A stretch of 64,000 nt of DNA from Nocardiopsis ganjiahuensis DSM 45031 (GTDB lineage: Bacteria > Actinomycetota > Actinomycetes > Streptosporangiales > Streptosporangiaceae). The position numbers and the translations under genes were made by a program. Every line of letters begins with the position of its first letter. Position 1 is the stretch's first letter. The stretch lies in assembly GCF_000341085.1 (NCBI RefSeq), contig NZ_ANBA01000003.1, positions 1-64,000 on the forward strand, given 5' to 3'. Below the pieces are notes generated by a model. The model worked only from the letters and a program-made list of their open reading frames with translations, had not been told where the DNA came from and did no database searches. Shown here piece by piece: positions 24,999 to 34,989 of the stretch.

Positions 24999-25691
24999 TC
25001 AGGAGGATGTGGTTCCGGGGTCCTGGACCCCGAAGCCGTCGCGGTAGGTGCGGATCATGCGGTCGAGCAGTTCGTCCCAGACGCGACGGGAGTCGGTGGT
25101 GTCGACGCCCCCGGTGGTCCGGGCCCAGATGCGGACCACGGCCAGGGAACCGCCGATGAGAGCACCGCACATCAGCTCGACCTCCAGTGGGTCGGCCGAG
25201 GGGTGCTGGCGCAGGGTGGTGCTCGCGATCCGGGTGCCCAGGTCGGCGATGGCGCGTTCGAAGAGCACGGCCTGGCGCGGGCTGAGTTCCCCGCCGGCGT
25301 CGAGGAGCTGGGCGGGGCCGCAGTCCTCGGTCTGGAAGATGCGGGCGAACTCGGTGATCGGGGTGACCAGGTCGGTGGCGCGCAGTGCGGCGGAGACCTG
25401 TTCGAACATCGAGGTCTCGCCGCCGGACGCGGCCAGGTTGGAGTCGACGTTGTCGAGGACGGCCCCCAGCATCTCGCGGAACACCTCGAGGATGATGTCG
25501 TCCATCGTCTTGAAGTGGTTGAAGACGGTGCGCCGGGAGACGTCCGCCCGTGCCGCGAGCTGGTCGACGGTGAAGTCGGTGCCGCCGATCCCGGTCATCA
25601 GCGCGGCGGCGGCGTCGACGATGGCACGGCGGTGCCGCGCCTTGAGTGCCTCGCGCCGGTCCACCGCGGGCGGGCGCCGCTGATCTGCCAT
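24999..25691 (-). CDS. TetR family transcriptional regulator
   Basis: 230 residues. The N-terminal helix-turn-helix (about 20-65) contains FTVDQLAARADVSRRTVFNHF, a standard TetR recognition segment (quoted in part by its key residues TVDQLA and SRRTVFNHF). The C-terminal helical ligand domain is variable. The gene precedes the MMPL exporter gene and has a two-palindrome operator over its own promoter, so it most likely represses both until a ligand of the exporter binds. The inducer is unknown. Confidence 0.9.
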   Translation of the reverse strand: MADQRRPPAVDRREALKARHRRAIVDAAAALMTGIGGTDFTVDQLAARADVSRRTVFNHFKTMDDIILEVFREMLGAVLDNVDSNLAASGGETSMFEQVSAALRATDLVTPITEFARIFQTEDCGPAQLLDAGGELSPRQAVLFERAIADLGTRIASTTLRQHPSADPLEVELMCGALIGGSLAVVRIWARTTGGVDTTDSRRVWDELLDRMIRTYRDGFGVQDPGTTSS

Positions 25692-25697
25692 GGGACC

Positions 25698-25727
25698 AGA
25701 TTAGGTAGGTATGTGCACTTAGTGCAA
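25698..25727 (-). promoter_or_regulatory. Promoter of the tetR-mmpL operon
   Basis: On the minus strand TTGCAC (25722-25727) and TAATCT (25698-25703) are spaced by 18 bp, close to the consensus of a housekeeping promoter. The -35 box lies inside the operator palindromes. Confidence 0.6.
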
Positions 25728-25745
25728 CGACGCACTGAGTGCACA
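25712..25745. promoter_or_regulatory. Double-palindrome TetR operator
   Basis: Half-sites TGTGCACTTAGTGC (25712-25725) and GCACTGAGTGCACA (25732-25745) are inverted repeats matching at 13 of 14 bases, separated by 6 bp. Each half is itself a palindrome of the form GCACTnAGTGC. It covers the -35 box of the tetR promoter, as expected for autorepression by one or two TetR dimers. Confidence 0.75.
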
Positions 25746-25769
25746 TGGTCACACCCGTCCCGAGCTGAA

Positions 25770-25796
25770 GACCGGCGGAAGGGGAACCCGCCGGTC
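25770..25796 (-). terminator. Terminator of the two-component operon
   Basis: A perfect 9-bp stem GACCGGCGG (25770-25778) with its complement (25788-25796) lies 50 bp after the histidine kinase stop on the minus strand. Confidence 0.6.
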
Positions 25797-25845
25797 GGGC
25801 ACCGGTGGTCCGGCCCCTGCGCCCCCGGTCCCGGGGCCCCGGCTC

Positions 25846-27264
25846 TCACTCGGCCAGGCTGAGCCGCAGGCGCGCGTCGATCCCGCTCGGCTCCCTGGGC
25901 GTCAGGGACAGCTCCGCCCCCTGGAGTTCCAGCAGGGTGACCACGATGGACAGGCCGAGCCCGGAGCCGTCGCCCCCGCCGTCCCGCCAGAAGGGCCGGG
26001 TCGCCTGGTCGAGCTGGTGCTCCGGGAGCCCGGGGCCGTCGTCCACCACGTGCACGTCCAGGTGGCCGCCGCCGTTCTCGTCCCGGACCGGCTCCTCCAC
26101 GCGCACGAAGATCCGCACGCCCTCCCCGCCGAACTTGAGCGCGTTGTCGATCAGCGCGTCCAGGGCCTGGTCCAGGGTCCCCTCCACGCACCGCACCGTC
26201 GCCTCCTCGGCGCCCGAGCAGCGCAGGACGGCGCGGGCGCGCTCGGCGATGGGGAGCCAGGCGGCCACCCGCTGCTCGGCGACCTCCCGGGCGTCCTCCC
26301 ACACCATGGAGTGCTCGGCGTCCTCGGCCTGGGCCAGGGTGAGCAGGCTGTCGCAGATCCGGGTGAGCCGGTCGACCTCGTCCAGGGCCAGCCGGTGCTC
26401 CTGTGCGCCCTCGGGCCCCAGGTGCCGGGACAGGCTGCCCACCCGCAGGCGCAGTGCCGCCAGGGGGTTGCGCACCTGGTGTCCCGCGTAGGCCACGAAG
26501 GTGCGCTGGCTCTCCAGCAGGGAGGTGATGGTGTCGGCCATCTGGTTGAAGGACTCCCCCAGCCTGCGCAGCTCCTCGGGCCCGGCGGCCGTGCGCACCC
26601 GGGTGTCCAGGCTGCCCCCGCTCACCGCCCGGGTGGCCTCGTCGAGATCGTCGATGGGGCGCAGGATCCAGCGGGTGAGCGGCCCGGCCACGGCGATGCC
26701 CGCAGCCAGCAGGGCGGCCACCACCAGCAGGGCCACGGCCCACTGCACGAGGGTGGCGCGGCGCAGGGCGTCGGTGGGTGAGGCGGTGACGGCCACTCCG
26801 ACCACCTCGCCGGAGCTGCCGATGGGTTCGGCGACGACGAGCGGTTCGTCCTGCCAGGGCCAGACCACGCTGTCCGCGCCCATGCGGTTGCCCGCCAGGG
26901 CGGTGCGGACCGGCCCCGGCACCTCCTCGTCGCTGTCGGGCCAGCCGGAGGGGTTCAGGTCGGCGAGGTCGAGGCCGGGGCTCGAGGAGGCCACGACCTC
27001 GCCGTCGCGGTTCACCACCACGGCGGGGATCCCGTACACCTGCTCGTAGACGGCGAGCTCGCTGGTGAGGCCGGACAGGGTGTCCTCGGCCCCGGACAGC
27101 ACCCCGGGTTCGGCCAGTCCGGCGAAGCGCGCGGTGTCGTTGATCCGGTCGAGGAGCATGTCGGAGGTGCCCCGCGCGGCGATGTTCCCGCACAGGGGAA
27201 GGGCGAACGCCAGGCATGCGGCGACGAGCAGGGTGACGTACACCGTCACCACACGCCTGTGCAT
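25846..27264 (-). CDS. Sensor histidine kinase
   Basis: 472 residues. An N-terminal membrane helix (about 6-28), an extracytoplasmic sensor loop (about 30-170) and a second helix (about 172-195) lead into a HAMP linker. The dimerisation domain has the phospho-accepting His262 in GHQVRNP, and the HATPase domain carries DNALKFGG (N box) and DDGPGLP (G1). It phosphorylates the response regulator encoded just upstream (52 bp gap). The loop has no recognised ligand domain, so the signal is unknown. A GAAGGGGG ribosome-binding site precedes the ATG. Confidence 0.92.
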   Translation of the reverse strand: MHRRVVTVYVTLLVAACLAFALPLCGNIAARGTSDMLLDRINDTARFAGLAEPGVLSGAEDTLSGLTSELAVYEQVYGIPAVVVNRDGEVVASSSPGLDLADLNPSGWPDSDEEVPGPVRTALAGNRMGADSVVWPWQDEPLVVAEPIGSSGEVVGVAVTASPTDALRRATLVQWAVALLVVAALLAAGIAVAGPLTRWILRPIDDLDEATRAVSGGSLDTRVRTAAGPEELRRLGESFNQMADTITSLLESQRTFVAYAGHQVRNPLAALRLRVGSLSRHLGPEGAQEHRLALDEVDRLTRICDSLLTLAQAEDAEHSMVWEDAREVAEQRVAAWLPIAERARAVLRCSGAEEATVRCVEGTLDQALDALIDNALKFGGEGVRIFVRVEEPVRDENGGGHLDVHVVDDGPGLPEHQLDQATRPFWRDGGGDGSGLGLSIVVTLLELQGAELSLTPREPSGIDARLRLSLAE

Positions 27265-27316
27265 CAGCGGCCCCCTTCCGCTGCCGGAGACCTCTCTCCG
27301 GGGCGGCCGGGCGCTC

Positions 27317-28024
27317 TCATGCGCGGGAGGCCGGGGCCCCGGCGGGCTCGGCTCCTGTGTGCTCGGCCGTCACCAGCCGGTAGCCGACCCCGCGGACGGT
27401 CCGGATGAGCCGGGGCGCGCCGAGCTTGGAGCGCAGGGTGCCGATGTGCACTTCGAGCGTGCGCAGGGTGCCCGGCCAGGCGGTGTGCCAGACCCGGAGC
27501 AGGAGGTGTTCCCGGGAGACCACCGTTCCCGCTTCCCGCATCAGGACGATGAGTAGGTCGAACTCCTTGCGGGTGAGTTCGACGGGCCGGTCCGCGCACA
27601 GCACGGACCGGGTGGTCAGGTCCACCCGCAGCGGCCCCGCCTCGAGGACGGTGTCGATCCGCCTGCTGGTGCGGCGCAGGACCGCCTCCATGCGGGCGCA
27701 CAGCTCCTCGATGGCCAGGGGCTTGACGACGTAGTCGTCGGCTCCGGAGCGCAGCCCGAGGATCCGTTCGCGCTGCTGCCGCCGGGCCGTGACCATGATG
27801 ATCGCGGTGTCCCCGACGTCCTGGCGCTCCCGGATCCGCCGGCACAGTTCGATGCCGTCCATGTCGGGCAGCCCGAGGTCGAGCAGCACGATGTCCGCGG
27901 GGGGCGCGGCCAGGGCACCCCCCGCGGTCCGCACCTGGTCGACCTCGTAGCCGTGCGCCTCGAGCGCACCGGCGAGGGCGTCAGCGAGCCGGACGTCGTC
28001 CTCGACGAGCAGCACCTTGATCAT
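27317..28024 (-). CDS. OmpR/PhoB family response regulator
   Basis: 235 residues. The receiver domain has the acidic pair Glu8/Asp9, phospho-acceptor Asp49 (LLDLGLPD) and a Lys in VVKPLA. The C-terminal winged helix ends in TVRGVGYRL, typical of OmpR regulators. It is the partner of the kinase that follows. The gene starts the operon; its targets are not evident from the neighbouring genes. Confidence 0.93.
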   Translation of the reverse strand: MIKVLLVEDDVRLADALAGALEAHGYEVDQVRTAGGALAAPPADIVLLDLGLPDMDGIELCRRIRERQDVGDTAIIMVTARRQQRERILGLRSGADDYVVKPLAIEELCARMEAVLRRTSRRIDTVLEAGPLRVDLTTRSVLCADRPVELTRKEFDLLIVLMREAGTVVSREHLLLRVWHTAWPGTLRTLEVHIGTLRSKLGAPRLIRTVRGVGYRLVTAEHTGAEPAGAPASRA

Positions 28025-28165
28025 GGCCGGGGTCCTTCGGAGGGTGTGCGAAACAGAGGGGTAACACGCACCCTAGTCGGACCGTGTGCTCCGGGCCACA
28101 ACGGCACCGATAGCGCTCGGTGACGACACGGCCCCGCACGGTCGCACCCCTCTCGGGACCCCCGT

Positions 28166-29899
28166 TCAGGGGCGGCTCCCCGGTTTGCCCACGTGCAGGT
28201 CCGGGACGATCTCCGGGGCGCCGTGCTGGACGGCGTCGGCCTCCTGGTCGGTGTCCTGCTCCTGGGCCGCGCGTTCGGCCTCGATGCCCTTGCGGTAGTA
28301 CTCCACCTCGCGCTCGACCTGCTTCTTGTTCCAGCCCAGGGGCCCGGCCATGAGCTCGGCCGCCGACTCGGCCGCGGCGATCCCCCGGTCCCAGGTCTCG
28401 AAGGCGATCCGGGTCCGCCGGGACAGGACGTCCTCCAGGTGGCGGGCGCCCTCCGCCTCCACCGCGTAGACGACCTCCGCCCTCAGGTAGTCCTCGCCGC
28501 CCGCCAGCGGCTGCCCCAGGTCGGGCCGCTCCCTGATCAGGTCCAGCACGTCGTGCACCCCGGAGCCGAACCGGCGCAGCAGGTGCGTGATGCGGGAGAC
28601 GTGCAGCCCCGAGTCGCGGGCCAGCCGGTGCCGCTGGTTGTACAGCGCGGCGTAGCCGTCCGCGCCCACCAGGGGGAGCTTGTCGGTGACCGAGTTCGGG
28701 ATCGCCCCGCCCAGCCCGTGCGCCACCGCGTCCACCGCGTCCTTGGCCATGACCCGGTAGGTGGTGTACTTGCCGCCCGCGATCAGCACCAGCCCGGGCA
28801 CCGGGTGGGCGACCGTGTGCTCGCGGGACAGCTTCGAGGTCTCCTCGGACTCCCCCGACAGCAGTGGCCGCAGCCCGGCGTAGACGCCCTCCACGTCGTC
28901 GCGGCCCAGGGGCGTGCGCAGCACCTGGTTGACGTGGTCCAGGACGTAGTCGATGTCGGCCCGGCTCGCCGCCGGGTTCTCCTTGTCCAGGTCCCAGGGG
29001 GTGTCGGTGGTGCCGATGATCCAGTGGCGTCCCCACGGGATCACGAACAGCACGCTCTTCTCGGTCTGCAGGATCATCCCGGAGGAGGCCTGGATGCGGT
29101 CCCGGGGCACCACCAGGTGCACGCCCTTGGACGCGCTCACGTGGATCTGCCCGCGGCCGCCCACCATCTCCTGGATGTCGTCGGTCCACACCCCGGCGGC
29201 GTTGACCACCTGCCGGGCCCGGATCCGCTTCCTCTCCCCCGTCTCCAGGTCGGCGGCGGTCGCGCCGACCACGTGCTCGCCCTCGCGCAGGAACTCCACG
29301 GCCTGGACCCGGGAGGCGATGTTGGCGCCGAGCCCGGCGGCGGTGCGCAGAACGGTGGTGACCAGGCGGGCGTCGTCGACCTGGCAGTCCCAGTACTGGA
29401 CCGCCCCGGCCAGCGCGCTGCGCTTGAGCGCCGGGAACACCTTGAGCGCCCCGGACCTGGACAGGTGCCGGTGCGAGGGCAGCCCGCGGTTGTTGCGCGA
29501 GGTGAGCGCCAGGGTGTCGTACAGGGTGACGCCCGCGCCGATGTAGAACCGCTCCCAGTGGTGCTCGAAGGGGAAGAGGAACGGCACCGGGCGGACCAGG
29601 TGCGGAGCGATGGTGGTGAGCAGGAGTCCGCGCTCGTGAAGAGCCTCGCGGACGAGTTCGAAGTCGAACTGCTCCAGGTAGCGCAGCCCGCCGTGGATCA
29701 GTTTGCTGGACCTGCTGGAAGTTCCCGAGGCGAAGTCGCGCGCCTCGATCAGCCCCGTGGAGAGCCCGCGCGAGACCGCGTCCAGAGCGATGCCCGCCCC
29801 GACGATCCCGCCGCCCACCACGAGCACGTCGAGTTCCTCGTCGGCCATCGACGCGAGCGCCTCGGTGCGCCCCTTCGGCCCCAGCCAGGTGGTCGCCAT
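28166..29899 (-). CDS. glpD: Aerobic glycerol-3-phosphate dehydrogenase
   Basis: 577 residues. FAD-dependent enzyme of the inner membrane face, oxidising glycerol-3-phosphate to dihydroxyacetone phosphate and feeding electrons to quinone. The N-terminal dinucleotide fold is VLVVGGGIVGAGIALDA, and RGLLLTTIAPHLVRPVPFLFP and YGAGLRP-like segments (here YAGLRPLLSG) are family landmarks. The C-terminal cap domain is complete. The ATG at 29899 precedes MATTWLGP. No glpF or glpK lies nearby, so it may be a stand-alone copy. Confidence 0.94.
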   Translation of the reverse strand: MATTWLGPKGRTEALASMADEELDVLVVGGGIVGAGIALDAVSRGLSTGLIEARDFASGTSSRSSKLIHGGLRYLEQFDFELVREALHERGLLLTTIAPHLVRPVPFLFPFEHHWERFYIGAGVTLYDTLALTSRNNRGLPSHRHLSRSGALKVFPALKRSALAGAVQYWDCQVDDARLVTTVLRTAAGLGANIASRVQAVEFLREGEHVVGATAADLETGERKRIRARQVVNAAGVWTDDIQEMVGGRGQIHVSASKGVHLVVPRDRIQASSGMILQTEKSVLFVIPWGRHWIIGTTDTPWDLDKENPAASRADIDYVLDHVNQVLRTPLGRDDVEGVYAGLRPLLSGESEETSKLSREHTVAHPVPGLVLIAGGKYTTYRVMAKDAVDAVAHGLGGAIPNSVTDKLPLVGADGYAALYNQRHRLARDSGLHVSRITHLLRRFGSGVHDVLDLIRERPDLGQPLAGGEDYLRAEVVYAVEAEGARHLEDVLSRRTRIAFETWDRGIAAAESAAELMAGPLGWNKKQVEREVEYYRKGIEAERAAQEQDTDQEADAVQHGAPEIVPDLHVGKPGSRP

Positions 29900-30134
29900 T
29901 GGTGGTCCTCCCTCTCGATCGGTGTCCCACCAAGGCGCATACCCGGTCCGGTGGGGCCTCAGGCTAACCGGGGGCCGACGACCGGGTGTGTTGCCACACG
30001 CGATACCGCCGATTTACCTCCATACCCTTCCTCACCGCTTCCGCCGCACGCCCAAGGCCACGAGGACGAGGGCGGTCGCGGCCGCGGCCCTCGCGCACAG
30101 GAGACAGGTCGGGCAGCCGCGTCAGAGGGCTTGA

Positions 30135-30368
30135 GGACGTTCGCGAACGGGTAGCCAACGAGGAGTTCCGGACAGCGAGATCTCCGCGAACGACGACCGG
30201 TTCCGCTTCGTCGAGGACCGCCCGGGCGACATCGAACGCCTGGCGGTGGTCGGTGAGTACAGAGGACTGGAGCGGCTGGTCAGAACGGCGGACAAGCTCA
30301 CCGGTACCGACATCGAACACTTCCCGCCCGACGGCGAGGACCTCGCCCGGGTGCGGGTGGAGGCTTGA
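30135..30368 (+). pseudogene. 5'-truncated SpoIIAA-like (STAS/SEC14-like) gene remnant
   Basis: The frame closed by TGA at 30366-30368 encodes FRFVEDRPGDIERLAVVGEY, then a segment ending TDIEHFPPDG. This matches the C-terminal half of the intact protein at 30421 (PGIERYALVGDA, then DLRFFELDQ). An in-frame TGA at 30132-30134 closes it upstream and no ATG, GTG or RBS stands before the conserved part. An N-terminal half may survive in another frame just upstream (LEDVRERVANEEFR). I read it as a broken tandem copy. A translated fragment with an unusual start cannot be excluded. Confidence 0.55.
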
Positions 30369-30420
30369 GGCGCCCGGCGGTTCGCCGGCGGGATCACCGG
30401 AGTCCAGAGTTGGGAGCACC

Positions 30421-30804
30421 ATGTACGAGCGGTTGGAACCCAGTCACGAGAACGTACTCGGATTCGAGGTCGGGGGTACGGTCTCCGAGGACTCCTTCAG
30501 GGAACTCCTCGCAGAGGTGCGTCCCGCCATCGATCAGTACCAGGCGGTGCGCCTCCTGATACGGATCCGGGACTGGCCGACCACCGAGAACCCGACGTTG
30601 GGGGAACGGCTGAGGCTCGCCCGCGAGCACTTTCCCGGTATCGAACGCTACGCGTTGGTGGGGGACGCGCGCGCGATAGGTTCTCTCACCTCCGTGGCGG
30701 ACGCGTTCGTCGACATGGACCTCCGCTTCTTCGAGCTCGATCAGGAGGACTCCGCCTGGGCCTGGGTGAACGCCTCCGGCGTCCTTGACGAGGACCCGGG
30801 GTAG
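30421..30804 (+). CDS. SpoIIAA-like (STAS/SEC14-like) protein
   Basis: 127 residues, soluble. The fold pattern, with SEDSFRELLAEVRPAI, VRLLIRIRDW, then PGIERYALVGDARAI and DLRFFELDQEDSAWAWV, matches the SpoIIAA-like family of small STAS/CRAL-TRIO-related proteins. Their biochemical role is poorly known; stress or lipid-related roles have been proposed. GGGAG precedes the ATG. It lies 52 bp after a truncated relative in the same direction, which suggests tandem duplication. Confidence 0.75.
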   Translation: MYERLEPSHENVLGFEVGGTVSEDSFRELLAEVRPAIDQYQAVRLLIRIRDWPTTENPTLGERLRLAREHFPGIERYALVGDARAIGSLTSVADAFVDMDLRFFELDQEDSAWAWVNASGVLDEDPG

Positions 30805-30881
30805 CGCCCCGGGGACGGCCGCCGCCCGGGCGCTCTCCGACCGCATGAGGGCACCCTCCTCGGGCAGGCGGGCAGGGACCG

Positions 30882-30914
30882 CCCCCGGCCCGGAGGCCGG
30901 CCCTCCGGAGGGGG
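30882..30914 (-). terminator. Terminator of the transglycosylase gene
   Basis: A hairpin with CGGAGG/CCTCCG inner and CCCCC/GGGGG outer pairs (30882-30914) lies 19 bp past the minus-strand stop. It may also serve the convergent gene ending at 30804. Confidence 0.5.
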
Positions 30915-30933
30915 CCCGTCCCCGGGCGGGGGT

Positions 30934-31809
30934 TCAGGACGCGTCGGCGTAGGCGTGCGCGTAGGCCAGGACGTCGCTGACGTAGGTCGCGGAGCGGTTG
31001 TACGTCAGGATCGCCGCCTCCCAGTCCTGCGCCGCGGTCAGGTCGCGGCTGTCGGAGCACAGGTAGCGGGCGGCGGACAGCGCCGCGTCGTCGATGTTGT
31101 GCGGGTCCGGGGTGCCGCCCTCCAGGGACTCGCCCCACTGGGCCCACGTGCCCGGGATGAACTGCATCGGACCGACCGCCCGGTCCCACTCGGTGTCGCC
31201 GTCCAGCTCACCGCCGTCGGTGTCCGGGATGGCCCGGGTGTTGTTGGTGCCGTCCAGCGGGATGCCGATGATGTCCACGGTCGTGCTGCCGTCCTCGCCG
31301 AGCTCACCGCCCGCGTAGGTGCCGTGACGGGTCTCCACGTACCCGATACCCGCGAGCGTCGGCCACGACAGCCGGCACCCGGGGTCGTCCGCGTCGACCA
31401 CCAGCTGGGCGCTGGCGTAGCCCTCCAGGGCCCGGCGCGGCACTCCGCTGCTCTCCGAGACCTCGTCGAGCCACTCGTCGCTCGGCCGGAGCGCCCCCGC
31501 GGGCCGGGACTGCTCGTCCGCGCCCGCGGCGGCCTCGGCCGGGTCGGTCTCCCGAGGGGTGACCCCGCTCTGCGCGGGCGGCCCGGTGAGCTCGTCGTGC
31601 GGCGGGGTGGCGATCGTCCCGTCCGAGGGGGCCGCGGCGGCGGAGCTCGGCGGCTCCCAGTCGTTGAGCGCACTGGACACCTGACCGACCAGGACCACGA
31701 CCCCCGCCGTCACCAGCAGGCACACGACCAGGGTCAGGCTGACCGCGATCACCGGTCCGCGTCGGCGACGCCGACGGTGCCCACCGGCACCGGACACGCT
31801 GTCACCCAT
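30934..31809 (-). CDS. Secreted lytic transglycosylase (MltB/SLT_2-like)
   Basis: 291 residues. A cytoplasmic Arg-rich start, one membrane helix (about 20-45) and a Pro/Ala/Ser linker precede a peptidoglycan lytic domain. IGYVETRHGTYAGG holds the probable catalytic Glu, and GPMQFIPGTWAQWG and DAALSAARYLC are classic for this family. It cleaves the glycan strand outside the membrane. GGAGG stands before the ATG at 31809; the longer reading from 31962 adds non-conserved residues and is rejected. Confidence 0.87.
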   Translation of the reverse strand: MGDSVSGAGGHRRRRRRGPVIAVSLTLVVCLLVTAGVVVLVGQVSSALNDWEPPSSAAAAPSDGTIATPPHDELTGPPAQSGVTPRETDPAEAAAGADEQSRPAGALRPSDEWLDEVSESSGVPRRALEGYASAQLVVDADDPGCRLSWPTLAGIGYVETRHGTYAGGELGEDGSTTVDIIGIPLDGTNNTRAIPDTDGGELDGDTEWDRAVGPMQFIPGTWAQWGESLEGGTPDPHNIDDAALSAARYLCSDSRDLTAAQDWEAAILTYNRSATYVSDVLAYAHAYADAS

Positions 31810-31910
31810 GCAGTCCTCCAAGAGAAAGTCACCGTCAAGTAACGGGACAACAAAACACGCCCCATAGTCGCACACCGTCGTCACCCGGTCGCACGGGCCA
31901 CAGGCAACAC

Positions 31911-31942
31911 GAAGGGCGCCCCGGTCGACCGGGGCGCCCTTC
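31911..31942 (-). terminator. Terminator of guaB3
   Basis: A perfect 32-bp palindrome with 16-bp arms (GAAGGGCGCCCCGGTC and its complement, 31911-31942) lies 60 bp after the guaB3 stop and 100 bp before the transglycosylase start on the same strand. Confidence 0.8.
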
Positions 31943-32001
31943 GCCATTTGTGCCTGTCTCAACCCAAGGGGGTTACCGTTCGGGCGTCGAAGGGTTCTGC
32001 A

Positions 32002-33117
32002 TCAATGGTGCGGGTTCACCACGACCTCGACCCGCTGGAACTCCTTCAGGTCGGTGTAACCCGAGGTGGCCATGGTCCGGCGCAGGGCACCCATGAGGTT
32101 CATCGAGCCGTCGCTGCTGGAGGCCGGGCCGTGCAGGATCGACTTGAGGTCGCCGATCGTGCCCACCTCGACCCGCTCGCCGCGCGGCAGCTCGTTGTGG
32201 TGGGCCTCGCTGCCCCAGTGGTAGCCGCCGCCGGGCGCCTCGGTGGCGCGGGCCAGCGGCGAGCCGACCATGACGGCGTCGGCACCGCAGGCCAGGGCCT
32301 TGGCGATGTCACCGCTGCCGGTCATGCCGCCGTCGGCGATGACGTGCACGTAACGGCCGCCGGACTCGTCGAGGTAGTCCCGGCGGGCCGCGGACACGTC
32401 GCCGATGGCACTGGCCATCGGAACGGCCACACCCAGCACGGAGCGGGTGGTGTGGCCCGAACCGCCGCCGAACCCGACCAGGACGCCGGCGGCACCGGTG
32501 CGCATCAGGTGCAGGGCCGCGGTGTAGGTGGCGCAGCCGCCGACCACCACGGGCACGTCGAGGTCGTAGATGAACTGCTTGAGGTTGAGCGGTTCGGCCC
32601 GCCCGGACACGTGCTCGGCCGAGACCGTGGTGCCGCGGATGACGAAGATGTCGACCCCCGCGTCCACGACCGCCTTGTGGTACTGGGCGGTGCGCTGCGG
32701 CGACAGCCGCGCGGCCGTGACCAGGCCGGCGTCACGGATCTCCTCGATCCGGCGGCCGATCAGCTCCTCCTGGATCGGCGCCGCGTAGATCTCCTGGAGA
32801 CGCTTGGTCGCGGCGACCTCGTCGAGTTCGCGAATCTCCTGGAGCAGCGGCTCCGGGTCCTCGTAGCGGGTCCACAGACCCTCGAGGTCCAGGACGCCGA
32901 GACCGCCCTGCTCACCGACCGCGACGACGGTCTTGGGCGAGGCGACACTGTCCATGGGGCTGACCACCAGGGGCGTCTCGAACCGGTAGGCGTCGATCTG
33001 CCAGGCGATCGACACCTCCTCCGGGTCGCGGGTCCGTCGCGCGGGCACGATCCCGATCTCATCGAGTTCGTAGGCACGACGCCCGTTCTTGCCCAGCCCG
33101 ATCTCCACCTGAGCCAA
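32002..33117 (-). CDS. guaB3: GuaB3 family IMP dehydrogenase-related protein
   Basis: 371 residues, a TIM barrel without CBS domains. MAQVEIGLGKNGRRAYELDEI is the characteristic start (given here in part: MAQVEIGLGKNGRRAYELDE). SPMDSVASP binds the nucleotide phosphate region. Where true IMPDH has the GSICTT loop with the catalytic Cys, this protein reads GGGSGHTTR, so no Cys is present. Classical IMPDH chemistry is therefore doubtful and the true reaction is unsettled for actinobacterial members. It is downstream of guaB, as in many actinobacteria. The start is TTG (33117) with AGGGGA upstream; the GTG three codons later is an alternative. Confidence 0.9.
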   Translation of the reverse strand: MAQVEIGLGKNGRRAYELDEIGIVPARRTRDPEEVSIAWQIDAYRFETPLVVSPMDSVASPKTVVAVGEQGGLGVLDLEGLWTRYEDPEPLLQEIRELDEVAATKRLQEIYAAPIQEELIGRRIEEIRDAGLVTAARLSPQRTAQYHKAVVDAGVDIFVIRGTTVSAEHVSGRAEPLNLKQFIYDLDVPVVVGGCATYTAALHLMRTGAAGVLVGFGGGSGHTTRSVLGVAVPMASAIGDVSAARRDYLDESGGRYVHVIADGGMTGSGDIAKALACGADAVMVGSPLARATEAPGGGYHWGSEAHHNELPRGERVEVGTIGDLKSILHGPASSSDGSMNLMGALRRTMATSGYTDLKEFQRVEVVVNPHH

Positions 33118-33258
33118 CTCTTCGATTCCCCTCTGACGTGCGGCGCCGGTCGGTCGACCGGCACAAGACCGCGGACACGAGTCTAACGGCCCGCGGTCCG
33201 GCCGTCGGTGGTGCCGTCCTCCTGGCGCCGGCGCGGGTCACGGCCGGGCGCCGGCGCG

Positions 33259-34878
<1,620 letters not shown>

Positions 34879-34989
34879 TCAAGGGCACCGTACGGGTGCC
34901 GACCGGTTCACCGGGCGTAACGGCAGTAGCCCCGGAGCCGGGGGCGCGCGGGGCACGAGCGCCGCCCGGGGCGGGGGCCGCGGCCGTGC

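Noticed and set aside
25846-28024. Two-component system as a sensor of the epipeptide, like LiaRS in Bacillus
   Set aside because: It lies 19 kb away, the regulator is OmpR-type rather than NarL-type, and no shared regulatory sequence is visible.
29986-30804. 272-residue reading frame covering the SpoIIAA-like gene
   Set aside because: The first 145 residues are Arg/Ser/Pro-rich shadow sequence. The conserved protein starts at the ATG with RBS at 30421.
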